The translations under genes were made by a program, and so were the position numbers. 7,886 nucleotides of DNA from assembly GCA_030589835.1 (NCBI GenBank), contig JAUUZS010000183.1:1-7886 (forward strand), in the 5' to 3' direction. The notes below the pieces were generated by a model that was not told the DNA's origin, made no database searches, and saw nothing but the letters and a program-made list of their open reading frames with translations. Source of the DNA: Cyclobacteriaceae bacterium (GTDB lineage Bacteria > Bacteroidota > Bacteroidia > Cytophagales > Cyclobacteriaceae). Below are positions 6,732-7,886 of the stretch, one piece after another (within the stretch, counting starts at the first letter, position 1; the number at the start of each line of letters is the position of its first letter).

Positions 6732-7886
6732 TTAGTTTGCGGAATCGACGATTTTATGCGCTAAATCGATTAAATCTAAATTGCCAAATTGCCCTGAACT
6801 CATTAGAAGCAAATTGGTATCTTTCCATGTTTTCTTCAATAAAAATGTCTGAAGGTCTTCTGCTTCGGTAAAAACCTTCAGCCCATGAAAATTGAAGGCA
6901 TTTTCTATGTCTTGAATGTCTATTTTACTTTCTAATTTTTGCTTATTGTTGTGCGGGTTAAAATAAATACACCCCTCATCTGCTGTGCGTAATGTGTCCT
7001 GATAGTTATTGATAAAGTTTTTATTTAAGCTGCTAAATGTGTGCAGTTCAACACATGCTACAAGGTTTCTCTTCGGAAACCTTTCTTTAAAGGCTGATGT
7101 GGTCGCCTCGACCTTTGAAGGAGAATGGGCAAAGTCTAAAAAAACAGAAGTGCTTTTATTCTCCTTCAGTAATTGCAATCTTTTTGAAGCGCCCTCAAAA
7201 GAGCTGATTGCTTCATAGAAAATCTCGTCCGTAATGCCAACCCGGCTTAAAAGAAGGCGGGCACCATTCAGGTTTAGCATATTATGCTGACCAAATATCT
7301 TGATGGGCACGCGCCCTGCTTCAGTTTTCAGATAGGTAATCTCATTTTTTACCACATATGGATGTAAAGGATAATGAACCTGCCCTACATCTGTGCGCTG
7401 ATTGCTCGCGATTACCATGGCCATATCATCTTCCTCGCAAAATACAAGTGTGCCACTTTTGGGCGTGGCATCAGCAAATATCTCAAATTGCTTTACGTAT
7501 TCATCAACAGTTTCAAATGCGTTGATGTGGTCCCAGGCAATTCCGCTGATCAGTCCAATGTGATGCTCGTAATTGAGGAATTTCGGGGTTTTATCCAGGG
7601 CTGAAGAAAAATATTCATCCCCCTCGATAATAATAATGGGGGCATCAGATAATTTTACAATATTATCAAATCCTTCCAGGTGGGCACCAACTACGTAGTC
7701 AAATTCGCGGTTTGCATAATTGAGCACATGCATGATCATCGCCGTGATAGTGGTTTTGCCATGGCTCCCCGCAATTACAATGCGCTGTTTATCGTCAGAT
7801 TGTTTGCGGATAAATTCGGGAAAGGAATAAATTGGCAATCCGAGTTTTCTGGCCTTTGCCAGCTCAGGGTTTTCATCCTTGGCATG
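6732..7886 (-). CDS. mpl: UDP-MurNAc:murein tripeptide ligase Mpl, 5' partial
   Basis: The frame is open to the window edge (7886), and its first codons read HAKDENPELAKARKLG, the conserved stretch after the missing N-terminal dinucleotide-fold part of Mpl. 384 residues are visible, and roughly 70 are missing. Mpl joins recycled L-Ala-gamma-D-Glu-meso-DAP to UDP-MurNAc using ATP in the cytoplasm, feeding recovered murein peptide back to cell-wall synthesis. Numbered from the window edge, the P-loop is GSHGKTT (40-46). EGDEYFSSALD (88-98) and SGIAWDHINAF (114-124) belong to the central Mur-ligase domain. GQHNMLNLNGA (199-209) and GASKRLQ (232-238) lead into the C-terminal domain, with DFAHSPSKV (251-259) and HTFSSLNKNF (282-291). 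EGDEY, DFAHSP and HTFSSLNKNF distinguish Mpl from MurC. An internal TTG at 7838 is not the real start. The stop is followed by 264 bases before the exonuclease, with no clear terminator. Confidence 0.95.
   Translation of the reverse strand, partial: HAKDENPELAKARKLGLPIYSFPEFIRKQSDDKQRIVIAGSHGKTTITAMIMHVLNYANREFDYVVGAHLEGFDNIVKLSDAPIIIIEGDEYFSSALDKTPKFLNYEHHIGLISGIAWDHINAFETVDEYVKQFEIFADATPKSGTLVFCEEDDMAMVIASNQRTDVGQVHYPLHPYVVKNEITYLKTEAGRVPIKIFGQHNMLNLNGARLLLSRVGITDEIFYEAISSFEGASKRLQLLKENKSTSVFLDFAHSPSKVEATTSAFKERFPKRNLVACVELHTFSSLNKNFINNYQDTLRTADEGCIYFNPHNNKQKLESKIDIQDIENAFNFHGLKVFTEAEDLQTFLLKKTWKDTNLLLMSSGQFGNLDLIDLAHKIVDSAN

Overview
The window looks like ordinary chromosome from a member of the Bacteroidota, most likely Cytophagia-like. 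The evidence is a large secreted PKD-domain protein ending in a type IX secretion (T9SS) type A sorting domain, a fused OtsA-OtsB trehalose enzyme of the kind known from Cytophaga-like bacteria, a Bacteroidota-style Mpl ligase, AT-leaning DNA, and starts without recognisable Shine-Dalgarno sequences. I saw no tRNA, rRNA, CRISPR array, insertion sequence, integrase or phage gene.

Layout: positions 1-2235 (+) hold the C-terminal 744 residues of a secreted multidomain protein whose 5' end lies before the window. Everything else of substance is on the minus strand. Read in transcription order from the right edge, these are a peptidoglycan-recycling ligase, Mpl (7886-6732, N-terminus outside the window), a DEDDh 3'-5' exonuclease with an ExoX-like C-terminal domain (6467-5661), a bifunctional trehalose-6-phosphate synthase/phosphatase (5387-3210), and a small lipoprotein (2628-2236). 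The lipoprotein stop codon directly abuts the stop codon of the convergent PKD gene. The minus-strand genes are separated by gaps of 264, 273 and 581 bases, so they do not form a tight operon and probably have separate promoters.

The genes do not form an obvious pathway. Mpl recovers murein tripeptide, the exonuclease belongs to DNA repair or turnover, OtsA-OtsB makes the compatible solute trehalose, and the lipoprotein and the T9SS cargo belong to the cell envelope. I found no convincing undescribed system. The points most worth a second look are: a thioredoxin/Omp28-like segment in the T9SS protein that seems to have lost its CXXC site; the 581-base gap below otsAB, which holds a possible 47-codon membrane-peptide ORF followed by a terminator-like hairpin; the stop-to-stop convergence at 2233-2238; and several hairpins and short ORFs in the other gaps.
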